Below are positions 23,032 through 35,093 of a stretch of 64,000 nt of DNA, one piece after another. The notes beneath the pieces are model-generated. The model made no database searches, was not told the DNA's origin, and was given only the letters and a program-made list of their open reading frames with translations. Source of the stretch: Flaccisagitta enflata (taxonomy: Eukaryota; Chaetognatha; Sagittoidea; Aphragmophora); assembly GCA_965153355.1 (NCBI GenBank), contig OZ231126.1, forward strand, positions 108,562,001 through 108,626,000, written 5' to 3'. Position 1 is the stretch's first letter, and each line of letters begins with the position of its first letter. Position numbers and translations under genes: made by a program.

Positions 23032-24555
23032 ATGGCGGGAAGATCGAAACTTCAGATGCTTCAAAAATTATTAGTAAAGATCGTGGGATTGGAGAAGGAA
23101 TTAGGAGAAAAAAGAAAAGAAACAAAGAAATTGAGTAAAGAGTTAGTGAGAATGAAGAGAGTAGATGGAAAGCGCATTGCTGCTCTGAAGTACAAGATGA
23201 CAACCAGAACAGATGCGAAATTGATATGGCTCATAAAAAAGAATGAGGCCAATAGGAGGAGAAAAGCCAGAGTAGAAAGAAAAAAACACAATAAAGAAAA
23301 GCAGGCTCTGATCACAGAAAAAGAGCGTATACTTGAAGGTCGTGAACACGAAATATCTGTCATAAAAAATGCAAATCGAAAAAACAGGGAGTGGTTGGAA
23401 AAGCAACAGGAGGCAACTATAAGGCGTATTTGTTTAAAACATGCTGCAAAAAAGAATGATCTTGAAGAACAATTGCAAAAAATCAGCAAAGACACCAAGG
23501 CGCACAAGGAAGCTTATTTCAATGAGCTGAAGGAAAAGGAGAACCAGATTGAATCGCTCAAAAAAGAGTTGTCATGTCTATCTTCCCAAACCAATGATTT
23601 CTCCACCACCATCAATCGCCCAAAAGCACAAATCACTGATTTCTCCACCAACAACAATCACCTGAAATCAATTATTTCTGACTGTGAAGTTGGATTCACG
23701 ATCACGCGAGATACTGATGGAGAACCAATCCACTTCTATAAGAAGTGGGTTACATTAAATGAGAGAGGGGTCGAAATTCTACATAAAGTTGACCTAAATG
23801 GAGCTGAACTAGATGTTGATGAGTTCTTAAAGTATTACCTAGTTGAAGTCAAGGATGGTGTCTCTTGCGACAATGAGCAAAATGTCCATGAATCAGAGCC
23901 TGAAGAAATGGCAGGGGATCCGACCATTGAAGATCATGCCCAGCAATGCGTGGACAGTGGACCTGGAGAAGACGTAAGATCCCATTCTAATGACGTCATT
24001 GCGTCTGGCAACAATGGGCAAAATCTCATGCCCCAGAATGGCTCTGACATAGTGGGAAGGGATCTGGCCATTGTAGATCATGTTCAGCGATCTGTGGACA
24101 CCAGACCTGAGAAAGACATAAGAACGCAATCAAATGAAGTCAGTGCATTGGGCAAAAATGGGCAAAATCTCGTGCTCCAGAATAGCTCTAAAGTATTGGA
24201 AAGCAATCCGACCATTGGACATCATTTGGACACTGGACCTGAGAAAGCCATAAGAACCCATCCAAAAGACATTTGTGCATCTAGCAACAATGGGCAAAAT
24301 CTCCAATCTCCAATCTCCCAGCAATCTGTCGTTGTTAGACCTGGAGAAGGCATAAAAGTTGATTCAAATGGTTCCACAAAACGCAGTATCAGCCTCAGTT
24401 TAATTCTAGATCAAGATGTGGTGGCCAAGCCGTTTGAGCAGGAGCAAACAGCGATAGCAGAAGATGGGTCATTTGTCTCCAAAAGAAGAAAAAAACCTAA
24501 AAACTTTGGATGGTCTTCAAAGAAAAACAAAAAACTGAAAATGTTCAAAAAGTAA
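23032..24555 (+). CDS. Intronless nuclear-type coiled-coil protein, 507 aa, unknown family
   Basis: Function not recognised. The start fits a good translation context ('caagatggcggg'). Residues ~1-195 are highly charged and Lys/Glu rich with heptad-like spacing, a long coiled coil. Residues ~197-223 contain two related 'DFSTT(N)NR/H' segments. Residues ~225-275 form a compact non-repetitive segment (VGFTITRDTDGEPIHFYKKW...). Residues ~290-445 consist of about four degenerate ~50-residue repeats, each with 'P-T-I-x-D-H', 'D-x-G/R-P-G/E-[EK]', 'NNGQNL' elements. The C-terminus is strongly basic (SKRRKKPKNFGWSSKKNKKL), a likely nuclear localisation signal. Composition and uninterrupted length argue for a real gene, the only convincing one in the first 33 kb. 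C-family repeats lie on both sides (to 22880, from 24752). It could be a retrocopy or a gene carried by an element. Confidence 0.75.
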   Translation: MAGRSKLQMLQKLLVKIVGLEKELGEKRKETKKLSKELVRMKRVDGKRIAALKYKMTTRTDAKLIWLIKKNEANRRRKARVERKKHNKEKQALITEKERILEGREHEISVIKNANRKNREWLEKQQEATIRRICLKHAAKKNDLEEQLQKISKDTKAHKEAYFNELKEKENQIESLKKELSCLSSQTNDFSTTINRPKAQITDFSTNNNHLKSIISDCEVGFTITRDTDGEPIHFYKKWVTLNERGVEILHKVDLNGAELDVDEFLKYYLVEVKDGVSCDNEQNVHESEPEEMAGDPTIEDHAQQCVDSGPGEDVRSHSNDVIASGNNGQNLMPQNGSDIVGRDLAIVDHVQRSVDTRPEKDIRTQSNEVSALGKNGQNLVLQNSSKVLESNPTIGHHLDTGPEKAIRTHPKDICASSNNGQNLQSPISQQSVVVRPGEGIKVDSNGSTKRSISLSLILDQDVVAKPFEQEQTAIAEDGSFVSKRRKKPKNFGWSSKKNKKLKMFKK

Positions 24556-25183
24556 TTTCAGCAAACTTCAAATATTGTTCTATTATTTGACCGTAGCTTC
24601 CGCTGTAGTAACCTATTTTTTATAGAATGTTTTTCATATTCCTGAAAAACATGGTTTTCTATTCATTACCTAGGAGAGTGCTACAAGATATTTTAATCTA
24701 ATTTTTTGTGGCATGCGCTTTATTCAAAGCGAGTGCAAAACAAGGCCGGGAACATGGTTACCCCAGTCGCGTATGGGTGGGCAGGGGCTATGTTTTAGGT
24801 CACTAGACTATTTGGGCAGGAGCAGTGACGTATGACCAATCAACCGAACTACTGACTGAATGACCAACCGACAGACAAAGCAGGGCGTAGAGTCAATTAG
24901 ATACGACTAAAAATAAAAGTCAAAAAGGAAAAAAGGAAAAAAGGAAAAAAGAAAAAGAATTTACAGGACTACAATAATACAACTGTATAGGTCATCGGTT
25001 CCTTCAGAGCTGCTGCCCAAAAAGGACCGTGGATAAAGATCAGATAATGTTCATGACTTTTTCTCTTTTTTTTTAGCTCTCATATCCAAAGCTGGAAAGA
25101 GTTGCTGATAGGCCCGTCACTGCTAGGTCCATGCCACCCCCCTTTATGAGCACACTGCTCTTCAATTGTTGCACAAATCTTTG
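24556..25183. other. 3' flank with a C-family element and A-family scrap
   Basis: A reverse C element runs from about 24742 ('aacaaggccgggaacatgg') to 24913 ('gagtcaattagatacgac'). A short A-family end 'aggtcatcggttccttcagagctgctgcccaaaaagg' lies at about 24988-25026. No further gene seen. Confidence 0.55.
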
Positions 25184-25185
25184 TA

Positions 25186-25733
25186 TAAGGAGTTCACATC
25201 AAATGAAATATAAGAAAACGATGTAATTCTGCTTCTAAAAATGAGGAAACAATTCTGAAAAAGAGCTCCGATTTTTAATGTAAAAATTTCATTGGTCTTA
25301 GTTGAATAGTTTGGCCACAATATAGATTTGAAGTAAAATGAACATTTACAGTCAATACTTTTTCTGTCTTGGATGTTTTTCTTTAAATCACTCTCACGTC
25401 CAAACGGTTTGAGCTACAGCTGCCAGATTGGATTCAAATGAAAGGAATTTGAATATCTTTAATTTGAGACCAATCTGGTATGTGTAGGTTAAGCCGTTTA
25501 GAAATGAAAACAATTTAAAGAAAAACATTTGAAACAAAACAAGTAAAGGATGTGAATGTTCAATTAACTTCAAATCGTTGTTGTTGCCAAACTATTTATC
25601 TCACACCAATGAATTTTTTACATAAAAAATTGGAGCTTAAGAGCTCTTTGAATCTTTTTTCAAAACTGCTTTCTCATTTTTGGGAGCAGAATGACATCAT
25701 TTTTTTTTATTCGATTTGATGTGAAACACCCTG
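25186..25733. mobile_element. TA-flanked foldback, near-complete palindrome
   Basis: Right end GATGTGAAACACCCTG|TA is the inverse of a CAGGGTGTTTCACATC mariner-like terminus; the left end (TA|taaggagttcacatc) is slightly degraded. Arms pair through 'catcaaatgaaat', 'aaaaagagctc', 'gtaaaaaatt' and 'atagtttggc' toward a centre near 25465. No ORF. Confidence 0.8.
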
Positions 25734-26405
25734 TAGAATCGAAATTTTCAAATTTTGTCGGTACTCAAATGATTTTGTACAATGATGACACTGTTTAAAA
25801 CAGGTAAATCCTGTAAAAACAAGGCCAAGAAGGCAAACGATACGTTCTTTAGGAATGAACATTTTTTTTATGAACTAATGTTGATTATGAATGAATGAAC
25901 GAATGAATGAATGAATGGATGGACATGATCTCTTATAGAGATGTAAGGACGCATTTGAAAAACCCAAAGGTAGTGACATGACCTAGATCAAAAGGTCACC
26001 CTGGGAAGTAAATTGATATATAAAATTGTAACAATTCTATTGATTTTTTGGTCTCCAAACCTTGTATGACTTCCTCATAGTGCAATGACTGCCTGTAGAT
26101 GTATGAAAAAACATTTGTAGTATGGTTTTAGGTAATCTTCAAAAGATTTTTGATCAAGGTAGTGGTTGCATTTTATAGTTGAAAAATGATATTGGCTTTA
26201 AAGAAAAATTCCCTAAAACGTTTTTGCAAAAATTAATGTTAACTTTCAATTCTTATTCATTTGGCAAAAACCTTTGGGATTTATATATTTAGAAATTTTG
26301 ATTCAAGGGTTTTGATTCAAGGAATAGGATCCTGATAAAATTTTTTAATCATGTTATAGGTCACATTAATTACTTTTATGAATAAGTGCAATTTTCATAT
26401 TCTAG
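25734..26405. other. No gene; short GAAT run
   Basis: 'gaatgaatgaacgaatgaatgaatgaatgg' at about 25890-25920. Otherwise AT-rich and featureless. Confidence 0.4.
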
Positions 26406-26409
26406 CCAC

Positions 26410-26505
26410 TGATCTTCAGTCGCGTGCTACGCGACTCTACACCTCGCTTTGTCTGTCTGTCGGTCAGTCATTCCGACCATGGTTGGTCTGTTGGTCCCCT
26501 TTTTG
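26410..26505 (+). repeat. C-family hairpin end
   Basis: 'agtcgcgtgctacgcgactctacacctcgctttgtctgtctgtcggtc' directly joined through 'ggtccccttttt' to an A element, the same junction as at 42780 in reverse. Confidence 0.75.
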
Positions 26506-27160
26506 GGCAGTGGCCCCAAAGGGCCATTGTCCTGTAGAACACAGGGGTAAATTTCCATATGTCTGTCCATACATCAGTAAGTCCTACCCCCCCCCCCCTT
26601 GGAGGCCTGAAGCCCTAATCCAGCCTGCTGGGGCCTGAAATCTGGTCCCTAGAGCTTAAAATCAGCCCTCTCAGGCCCCAAATCAGCCCTCTCATGCCCA
26701 TAATCAGGCCTCTCAGGCACATAATCAGGCCTCTTAGCCTGCGACCTGTCCCCCCAGGCCCTCTCAGGCCTAAAATCTGCCCTCTCAGGGCTGAAATCTA
26801 CCCTCTAAGGCCTGAAATCTGTCCTCTCAGGCCTTGAATCTGAGAGGGCAGATTTCAGGCCTGAGAGGGCCTGAGTGTGTAGATTTTAGGCCTGAGAGGG
26901 CATATTTATGGCCTGAGAAGGCAGATTCAAGGCCTGAGAGGGCAGATTTTAGGCCTGAAAGGGTAGATTTCAGCCCTGAGAGGGCAGATTTCAGGCCTGA
27001 GAGGGCACAAACAAATGCACAAACGAAATTCCCCCTGTGTTCTACAGGACTTCATCCCCTTTGGGGCTGCTGCCCTGCTTCCCTTCACTCCAATTCACAA
27101 TTATGCAAAGTAGGGGTATGGGTATCGCTGACCACATATCGCCCTGGGGCAACCTGTTAG
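26506..27160. mobile_element. A-family element with palindromic minisatellite
   Basis: 'gggcagtggccccaaagggccattgtcctgtagaacac' to '...ttctacaggacttcatcccctttggggctgctgccc' and tail '...gccctggggcaacctg'. The ~20-bp minisatellite ('ctctcaggcctgaaatctgcc') inverts at about 26840, giving a large fold-back. Confidence 0.8.
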
Positions 27161-27299
27161 ACCTGAAATAGCCTCTCTCAGGCTTGAAATCAGCCCTCTC
27201 AGACTTGTAATCAGCCCTCACCTGCTTTTACTGGGCTGGATTCAGCCTTGTTTGCTGGAATCAAACCTCTAAGACCTGGTCAAATCTTTCCAGACCCCT

Positions 27300-27460
27300 C
27301 ACCTCTTCCCAGGACGTATGGAAATTCACCCTTGTGTTCTACAGGACATTGGCCCTTTGGGGCCGCTGCCCTACTCTCACCTCACCTCTTCATCTAAAAA
27401 CTCCAAGCAGGGCAACGGGTACCACAGACCATGTGCAATCCCTGGATGACTTGTTACTTT
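27300..27460. repeat. A-family tail
   Basis: 'gaaattcacccttgtgttctacaggacattggccctttggggccgctgccc...gggcaacgggtaccacagaccatgtgcaatccctggatgacttgtt'. Uses the 'tgtgcaatccctgg' tail variant shared with 3230 and 22430. Confidence 0.7.
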
Positions 27461-27473
27461 TTCGGCGTTTTTA

Positions 27474-27990
27474 GCTTTTTGGACAGCGGCCCCAAAGGGA
27501 ACAAAGTCCTGTAGAACACAGGGGGAATCTGTCTTTCCGTACGTACATACGTACGTACGTACGGCCGTCCCCCCCCCGGCCCCATCCTTAAGGCTTTGTC
27601 CCCTTTGGGGCCCAGAAAAATAGCCAAAATCCAAGCAAAATGTTCCAAATCTGGCTAGAAAACCTGTATTCTGGTCTGAATTCTATCATTTTAGCCCCTT
27701 AGACCTAGATTCTGGTTTCTGGTACCTAGATTCTGGCTTCTGAAACCCACATCCTAGCTTTAGATATCCAGATTCTGGCCTCTGAGACCCAGATTCTGGC
27801 CTCAAAGACCTCAATCCTGGTCCAGCGACCCAAATCCTGGCCTTAAAACTCAAATCCTGGCCTCTGAGTCCAAGAAATTGGTCTCTGAGACTGTATGTTG
27901 GCCCCAGAGTCCTAGATCCTGGCATGCTCCCCCCTCAACTTGACCTACAAACTACTCAAGAAGGGCACGGGTACTGTTCTCCATATACTG
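27474..27990. repeat. A-family element with diverged minisatellite
   Basis: 'ggacagcggccccaaagggaacaaagtcctgtagaacacagggggaatc', a (GTAC)n run 'acgtacatacgtacgtacgtacg', then a ~20-bp 'agattctggcctctgagaccc' minisatellite to about 27920 and a B-like tail. Confidence 0.65.
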
Positions 27991-28049
27991 CATTTTGTCA
28001 TCTCTCCATGTTATTAAATGAGATTTTGATTAACAGGGCACTCAGGATA

Positions 28050-28320
28050 GAAGGAAGTCAGACTGAAGGACGGATGGATGGACGGATGGACAAATTCTCC
28101 CTGTGTTCTACAGGACTTTGCCCCCTTTGAGGCCGCCGCCCTGCTCCCTCTCAACTTAAATCACATACTGCTCAAGCAGGGCACGGGTACCGCTGACCAC
28201 TTACTGCCTTTGGGCTGCTATTGAGCCTATTGCTCCTGCCCAAATGCTCTAGAAACCTTCTCCAGCACTGCTCTTGCCCACCTGCATGCGACTGGGGTAG
28301 CTGTATATCCGGCATTGTTC
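28050..28320. repeat. A/B tail followed by C-family end
   Basis: (GGAC/GGAT)n, 'ttctacaggactttgccccctttgaggccgccgccc', 'gggcacgggtaccgctgaccacttactgcctttgggc', then 'attgctcctgcccaaatg' to 'gtatatccggcattgtt'. Confidence 0.65.
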
Positions 28321-28825
28321 TTTTATAACCGTGAGATAGAAAATGAAAATTTCAGCTTTTCATGAAAGTACATAAGGCAACCGGTAAAATGTTGGAATTT
28401 ATGACAGGAATCTGAATATGAACCCAATCAAGGTACCCCAAGAATTTCATCATGTTTGTGTAAACATTCCTATTCTGATTGATTTTAACTTGCTTTTAAA
28501 TACATTGGACAGATTTTTAGTATAAATGTTTTTATCAAAAAACTGCTGTGTCCCATCGTCTCATATTGAACTCACAGCATCACAAAGAATTTTGAAATAG
28601 GATTACTCATCAAAGGTAAATCTGATATGTTATCCTCTCATTTTTCTTTTACTCCACCGAGGTTGTGTTTGATAAAAGTGATATCACTGATGATTGCAGT
28701 TTCTTAAAAGACATCTGAGAGATATTGAGTTTCATGAATCTCGCCTTTCAATGTAATTAGATCATCTAGTTCCAACTATTTCAGTGTTTGATAATCTCAG
28801 TATTTCAAGTATCAAACAACACAAC
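28321..28825. other. No gene recognised
   Basis: AT-rich single-copy-looking sequence. Confidence 0.35.
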
Positions 28826-29036
28826 CTTGGTCACTGTGCTTTTAAAGTAAAAAGTTACATATAAATGGGTTTTCCTGCGGTATTGTAGATGGAGTGAACA
28901 TTTTACTGAGCCGTATGTTTTTAAGACTGCTGACCAAATAAAACTTTAGCGACAGCCTGCCACTTTTTTTCTATCTTACGCCATCATTGAAAATTGCAGA
29001 AAAACCCAGTGTTATGTCAATCTAAAAGCACAGTGA
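28826..29036. repeat. Short foldback with CACTGTGCTTTTA ends
   Basis: 'tcactgtgcttttaaagtaaaaag...gggttttcctgc' pairs with 'gaaaaacccagtgttatgtcaatctaaaagcacagtga'. Its ends resemble those of the outer foldback at 18888 ('cactgtgctttc'). Confidence 0.6.
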
Positions 29037-29160
29037 GGTGGAGTATGTCACAGAATGTCATGAAATCACGCGCGGCGAGATGCGAGATGCGAGTGTGGAA
29101 AAAGTGCACCAGCCAAAACAAGAAGCCTGGAAATGTAAGTAAAAGGAGGTTATAATCTTT

Positions 29161-29232
29161 AGTTGCGTGGTATGCAACTCTTGATCCCGCTTTGTCTGTC
29201 CGTCAGTTGGATGGTAGGTTGCTTGGTGGGTT
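29161..29232 (+). repeat. C-family hairpin, compensated variant
   Basis: AGTTGCGTGGTATGCAACT (29161-29179) keeps pairing although both arms differ from the common AGTCGCG/CGCGACT; then 'cttgatcccgctttgtctgtccgtc'. Confidence 0.75.
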
Positions 29233-31180
29233 CCCTTTTTGGGCAGCAGCCCTGTAGGAGCCAATGACCTATGATTCCACGTAGGGTAATTTTGTTTCTC
29301 CGTCTCATGTTGTCCCCCAACTTAGGCCTCATATCAGCTCTCAAAGTCCTCAAGTAGGCCTTTTCGGGCTTCAACCCTCTCAGGCCTCAAATCAGCCCTT
29401 TCAGACCTCAAATGAGCCATCTCAGCCCTACAATCAGCTCTCTCTGGCTTCAAAATAGCCTAGAATTTGCGCTCATTGGCCTGCACCAACCCTTATGCGC
29501 CTCCAATTGGCCCTCCCAGCCTTCAGAACAGCGCTCTTTGGACTCAACTCAGTCTTCTCAGGCCGAAAATAACCCTTTTTGGGCAGCAGCCTCAAAGGGG
29601 ACAAAGTCCTGTAGAACACAGGGGACTTTTGTTTGTGCATCCGTCCCCCCCCAGCCCTCTCAGGCCTGAAATCTGCCCTCTCAGGCCTAAAATCTGTCTT
29701 CTCAGGCCTGAAATCTGCCCTCTCAGGCCTTGAATCTGCCCTTTCAGACCTGCAATTTGCCCTTTCATGCCTGAAATCTGTCCTCTAAAGCCTTGAATCT
29801 GCCCTCTCAGGCCTGAAGTCTGAGTGGGCAGATCTTAGGTCTGAGAGGGCAGATTTCAGGCCTGAGAGGGCCTTGGGGGGAGACGGACGGACAAACAAAA
29901 ACAACCATGCAAAGCAGGGCAACGGGTATCGCTGACCATGTATTGCCCTTGGGCGACCTGTTTGCACAGTGGACTTTTGTTTGTCCGTCATTCTGTTCGT
30001 CCCCCCCAGGCCCTCTCAGGATTGTAATCTGCCCTATCAGGCCTGAAATCTGCCATTTCAGGCCAGAAATCTATCCTCTCAGGTCTGAAATCTGGCCTCT
30101 TAGGCCTTGAATCTGTCCTATCAGGCCTTGAATCTGCCCTGATTTAGGGCATGAGAGGACAAATTCAGGCTTGAGATGACATATTTCAGGACTGAGAGGA
30201 CAGATTTCAGGCCTGATAGGGAAGATTTCAGTCCTGAGAGGATAGATTTCAGGCCTGATAGGGCAGATTTCAGGCCTGATAGGACAGATTACAGGCATGA
30301 GAGGGCCTGGGGGGAACGGACGGAATGACAGACAAACAATAGTCCCCCTGTTTTCTACAGGACTTCGCCCCCTTTGGGGCCGCTGCCCTGTTTCCACTTG
30401 CTCCAGTTCACAATCAGGCAAAGCAGGGCTACAGGTATCACTGACCACATATTGCCCTTGGGCGACCTTTTGGGCAGCGACCCAGAAGGGGACAAAGTCC
30501 TGTAGAACACAGGGGGATTTTCGTTTGTCTGTTCGTTCGTCCGTCCGTCCTTCCCCCCTCTCGGGCCCCTCAGGCCCCTCAGGCCTCAAACCTGACCTCT
30601 GAGACCACAAATCTTGCCTCTCAGGCCTCAAATCCAGCCTCTCAGGCCTCAAATCTATCCTCTCAGGCCTCAAATCCGGCCTCTCAGGCCTCAAATCCAA
30701 CCTCTTGGGCCTCAAATCCAACCTCTTAGGCCTCAAACCTGGCCTCTCAGGCCTCAAATTAGGTTTCTCAGGCCTCAAATCCAAATTCTGAAGCTTCAAA
30801 CCTGGCCTCTCTAGCCTCAAATTAGGCCTCTCAGGCCTCAAATCAGCTTTCTAAGCCTCAATTCATTACTCTCAGGCTTCAAATCAGTCCTCTGACCTTT
30901 CAAGCCTTAATCCAGCTCTCTCAAGCCTCAAGTCAGCCCTCTCAAGCTTCAGATTGGCATTATCAGGCCTTACATCAGCCTTCTTAGACCTTATGCTCTT
31001 GAAGGCCTCTATAGCATCTGATTCACTTCTTCAGGCAGGACAAACGAAAGTCCCCCTGTGTTCTACAGGACTTTGTCCCCTTTGGGGCCGCTGCCGTGAT
31101 TCCCCTCACTCCAATTCACAATCACTCAAAGCAGGGCAAAGGGTATCGCTGACTACATATTGCCCTTGGGCGACCTGTTA
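29233..31180. mobile_element. Tandem cluster of A-family elements
   Basis: At least four copies in head-to-tail or nested arrangement. Terminal blocks fall near 29238, 29578, 30345 (inverted), 30470 and 31050 (inverted); tails 'gggcaacgggtatcgctgacc...cttgggcgacctg' end near 29960, 30473 and 31178. The ~20-bp minisatellite 'ctctcaggcctgaaatctgcc' flips orientation near 29825, 30145 and between copies. The long open frames on both strands (for example 30071-30841) come from the minisatellite and are not genes. Confidence 0.8.
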
Positions 31181-31773
31181 AGCCTAAGATTTGCCTTCTC
31201 ATGCCTCAATTCAAGTGCCTTAGGTCCAGCTCTCTCATCTATTTTGGATCTCAAATTAGCCCTCTTGAGACTGAAATGAACTCTGTCAGGCCTTAAACCC
31301 GTTTGCTAAGACCTTGTTCACCCTTTTGAGCCTAGAATTAAATTGACTCAATTAGGCCTTTGATTTGCTAACAACTACTATTGACTAACATCGATGAGGC
31401 AACGGGAACCGCTGTCCAATGTCTATATGACGCTTAAGCGACCTGTTACTTTTTTGGCGTTTTTTTAGCTCATTGCTACTGCCCTAATGCCCCAGCGACC
31501 CTAATGCTGCTCCTTCCTACCCGCACGCGACTTGCTGTGTACAATAGTGTATATAAAATGATGCCTTTAAAGCGCACATGAATTAGCCACCAATATGTGT
31601 CCAAAAAACGTTTTTGTCGAAATGAAAACCAATGCAAATATATATAATTACGTATATCTTTATTTTTTTTTCTCATTTTGTAGGAATATTTATTTTGTAC
31701 ACGTACGGGTGATGCCTTCTGGCTCCCCTTCAGCAACGCCAAAAGCTGCAAACATCTTGATGTGCTAAGTAAG

Positions 31774-31775
<2 letters not shown>
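31181..31775. other. Degenerate A/C remnants, no gene
   Basis: Degenerate 'ctcaggcctta' units, a tail-like 'ggcaacgggaaccgctgtcc' near 31395, and a C-like 'attgctactgcccta...cccgcacgcgac' near 31470. Confidence 0.45.
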
Positions 31776-31817
<42 letters not shown>

Positions 31818-31837
31818 GAGACAGAGACAGACAGATG

Positions 31838-31889
<52 letters not shown>

Positions 31890-31905
31890 GGCAGACAGAC
31901 AGACA
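31776..31905. repeat. (GA)n and (GACA)n microsatellites
   Basis: GA at about 31776-31815 and GACA at about 31825-31905. Confidence 0.97.
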
Positions 31906-32153
31906 CTCAGAGAGCAAAAGATTGAAACAAAGACAGAAAGACAGAGAGACAGAGAAACAAACAGTCAGACAAACAAACCGAAAAACGGACTTGGAAAGCT
32001 GTTTTTAAGCCTGTTAGGGTTAATTTTGTGTTCACTCATTTGCTTTATACAGGATCGGAATTGCAGCAAAGACCAAATAAACCGCAAAAAAAAATTCCAA
32101 CCACAGGTATCAACTCAACTCAACTCCTCCATTCTGTCTTTTATCTGTTGTTT

Positions 32154-32315
32154 TTAGTCGCGGACTCGCGACTCTATAACCCACTTTTCGGTTCGTCGGT
32201 CCGTCGGTTGGTTGGTCGGTCCGTCGGTCGGTCCTTTGGTCACAAAACTGTTTTTCGACTTTTTCCGCTCCTGCCCACCCGTCCGCGACTAATGCTGCCA
32301 TGTATACAGCCTTGT
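32154..32315 (+). repeat. C-family element, near full length
   Basis: 'agtcgcggactcgcgactctataacccacttttcgg', a CGGT run, 'cacaaaactgttttt', 'ttccgctcctgcccacccgtccgcgac', ending 'gtatacagccttgtt'. A (GACA)n run follows at 32398-32427, and a partial duplication of the preceding 'gaattgcagcaaag' sequence at about 32470-32560. Confidence 0.8.
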
Positions 32316-32396
32316 TTAGCTGCAAACATCTTGAAGTATTTAATAAAGAGGGAAAAAAAGAGATGGAAAAAGAGAGAAAAGAGACTGAGAGAAAAT

Positions 32397-32427
<31 letters not shown>

Positions 32428-32629
32428 TTGGGAGCTGAGTAAAAATTCAATAGGGCTGATTTTTTTCAAACATCTGCTCTATACAGAATTGGAATTGCAG
32501 CAAAGTCAAAATAAACTGCGAAAAGAAGCTCCAACCGCAGGTATCTCTATACTCAACTCTTTCATTTTATCTATTATCTGTCAACTTTTTTTTGTTGTCG
32601 AAAATGAATTTATTCATTCATCCTATTCA

Positions 32630-32925
32630 TTTTGAGTTTTGGACACGCAACTCAATAAGAGGCTTTGTCTGCATCTTTTTAGTCCCCTTAGAATGACTAA
32701 CAATGACTTTTAATGACTTAGGATGACTTTGAATGACTATGTAAAGGACTATAAAGACTGAAATGACAATAATGTCTTGAATTGTCTTAAAATGGTTTAA
32801 AACAACTTAGAATGACTTAGAGTGACTTAAAAAGATAAAAGTAATAAAAAAGTAAAGTGTGACCAACCAACCAACCGACCAACGTACAAAGCGGGGTGTA
32901 GAGTTGCGTGCATGTGACTAAAAAA
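32630..32925. repeat. C-family composite with 'aatgacttag' minisatellite
   Basis: Hairpin relic 'ggacacgcaactcaataagaggctttgtc' near 32640, then ~10-bp 'aatgacttagaatgactta' repeats (32690-32840), 'aaagtgtgaccaaccaacc' and a reverse hairpin 'agttgcgtgcatgtgact' at about 32902. Confidence 0.7.
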
Positions 32926-33300
32926 TCAAAGATAATGAGACGAGAGTCGCTGACCATCAGGGTGGTCAGGAATAAGGGACAAATTTCAGAAAATGATTCA
33001 TAAGTTTTTTGAATAAATGTATCAAATCAAAAATCTAAAGATGAAGATTTGAAGATCAAACCATCTCGGCTATACTATAGGCTTCCTATGGCAACGAAAA
33101 AATCCCTATAGTAAACCTATGGCTTTGCCAACAAGGTTTTTTCTTTGATTTTACACTCTAACTTATGAGAAATTGTTATTTCATTGGATGTTTATGCAAA
33201 GGGCTTGAGTATATCAGTATATGAATTTTGACCAAATTCCCGAGCACCCTACTGACCATATTTTGTTTCACCAACCTGACATTATATTTACCAATATACA

Positions 33301-34737
33301 GATGCCAAGACAACTACGAAGGAGTCACAACAAAAAGCAGATCTTTTACCGGCCCAAACAGTTAGGTTTTCAGGTGAGCCATTGATTCTGAGGCAAATGA
33401 TTTGCTGAATGCTTTTGCAAATGTTTATTGGAAATTTTTTCTTCTTCTTACCCCCTTTTATACAGCTTACTTATCTCAGTCAAGGGCTCCATTAGCAGTT
33501 GCCGAAATTTTAATTTTATTGCCCAAATATCACCTTTGAGTCTCAATTCTCAGCTTTGTACAGCAGATCTCGTCTAGACTTGAGATAATGGGGGCAAGCA
33601 TTATGGGAGAACAAATGAAGCTAGGGGGCTGATATCTTAAATATAAACTATTAAAAGAATGATTTACTCCCCTTGATACTTGGTTGCCATGGAAACACAT
33701 TTCCATGTATTCTAAAATATCAATATTTTGAAATATTTTATTAGGGAACATTGCTTAAAATTAAATGTGCTTCAACTTTCCCACAGTATGTTCTGTAAGA
33801 ATGTCGCATGTTTAGCGGTTGCTATTCGTTGTCACACATGGATACGCTCCTTAGCAACGGCCAAACGAGCGATATTCTTATAAAACATATTGTGAGAAAG
33901 TTGTAGCAAATTTAATTTTAAGCAATGTTCCCTAAAGAAATCACTCAAGATATTGATATTTTAGCGAGAATACATGGAAATGTGTATCCATAGCAACCGA
34001 GTATCATGGGGAATTAACAATTCTTTCATTAGCTTATATTCCAAATATCAGCCTCCTAGCTTCATTCGTTCTCCCATAATGCTTGCCCCCGTTATCTCAA
34101 GTCTAGACGAGATCTACTGTACCCACTAATACTCAGGTACTCTGGTTCTCTGGTATTCAGTTACTGCTGAGCTTATTTGGTGCATTAATGAACCACTATA
34201 GTTGGCTATGTTTGTCGGTTGGTTGTGTGGTTGGTTGTTTGGTTGGCTGGTAATGCAAATGTTTGACAATCTACATGGTTTTTTCTTGCTTGAAAATAGG
34301 TCAAATCGTGATTCCACAAAAATCACTGTCACAGCAAGTAAAGAAGACACCATTTCCTGCTCCTGTTCCGGGTAAATCATCAGCATTTTTTTTCTACATG
34401 CGGCTTTGTCGGTCCATCGGTCTGTCAGTCCGTCATTCTGTCGGTCCGTCCGTCCGTCACAATTTGCTTTTTTTGGGAGGGTTTTTGCGGTCTTTGGCCT
34501 CACTGCTCCTGCCCAAATGATCAAGTGACCTCAATTACAGCCCCTGCCCACCCGCACGCGACTTGGGTAGCCGTGTATCTGGCCTTGTTCCCTTCCTCTC
34601 CACCTTCTCCTTCTTCTTCTTCTTCTCCTTCTTCTTCTTCTTCTTCTTCTTCTTCTTCTTCTTCTTCTTCTTCTTCTTCTTCTTCTTTTTCTTCTTCTTC
34701 TTGTTCTTGTTCTTCTTCTTCTTCTTCTTCTTCTTCT

Positions 34738-34784
<47 letters not shown>

Positions 34785-35061
34785 TTTCTTCTTCTTCTTC
34801 TTCTTCTTCTTCTTCTTCTTCTTCTTCTTCTTCTTCTTTGTCTTCTTCATTTTCTTCTTCTTCTTTTCTTCTTCTTCCGTTTCTTCTTCTTCATTTCCTT
34901 CTTTTCTTCATCTTCTTCTTCTTCTTCTTCCGTGGATGACTTGTTCTTTTTCATCTTCTTCTTCTTCTTCTTCTTCTTCTTCTTCTTCTTCTTCTTCTTC
35001 TTCTTCTTCTTCTTCTTCTTCTTCGTCTTCTTCTTTTTCTTCTTCTTCCTCTTCTTTCTCT

Positions 35062-35093
<32 letters not shown>

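Noticed and set aside
30071-30841. 256-codon reverse-strand frame rich in RPERPDLRPE
   Set aside because: Produced by the ~20-bp A-family minisatellite; similar frames appear at 8660, 26834 and elsewhere in both orientations.
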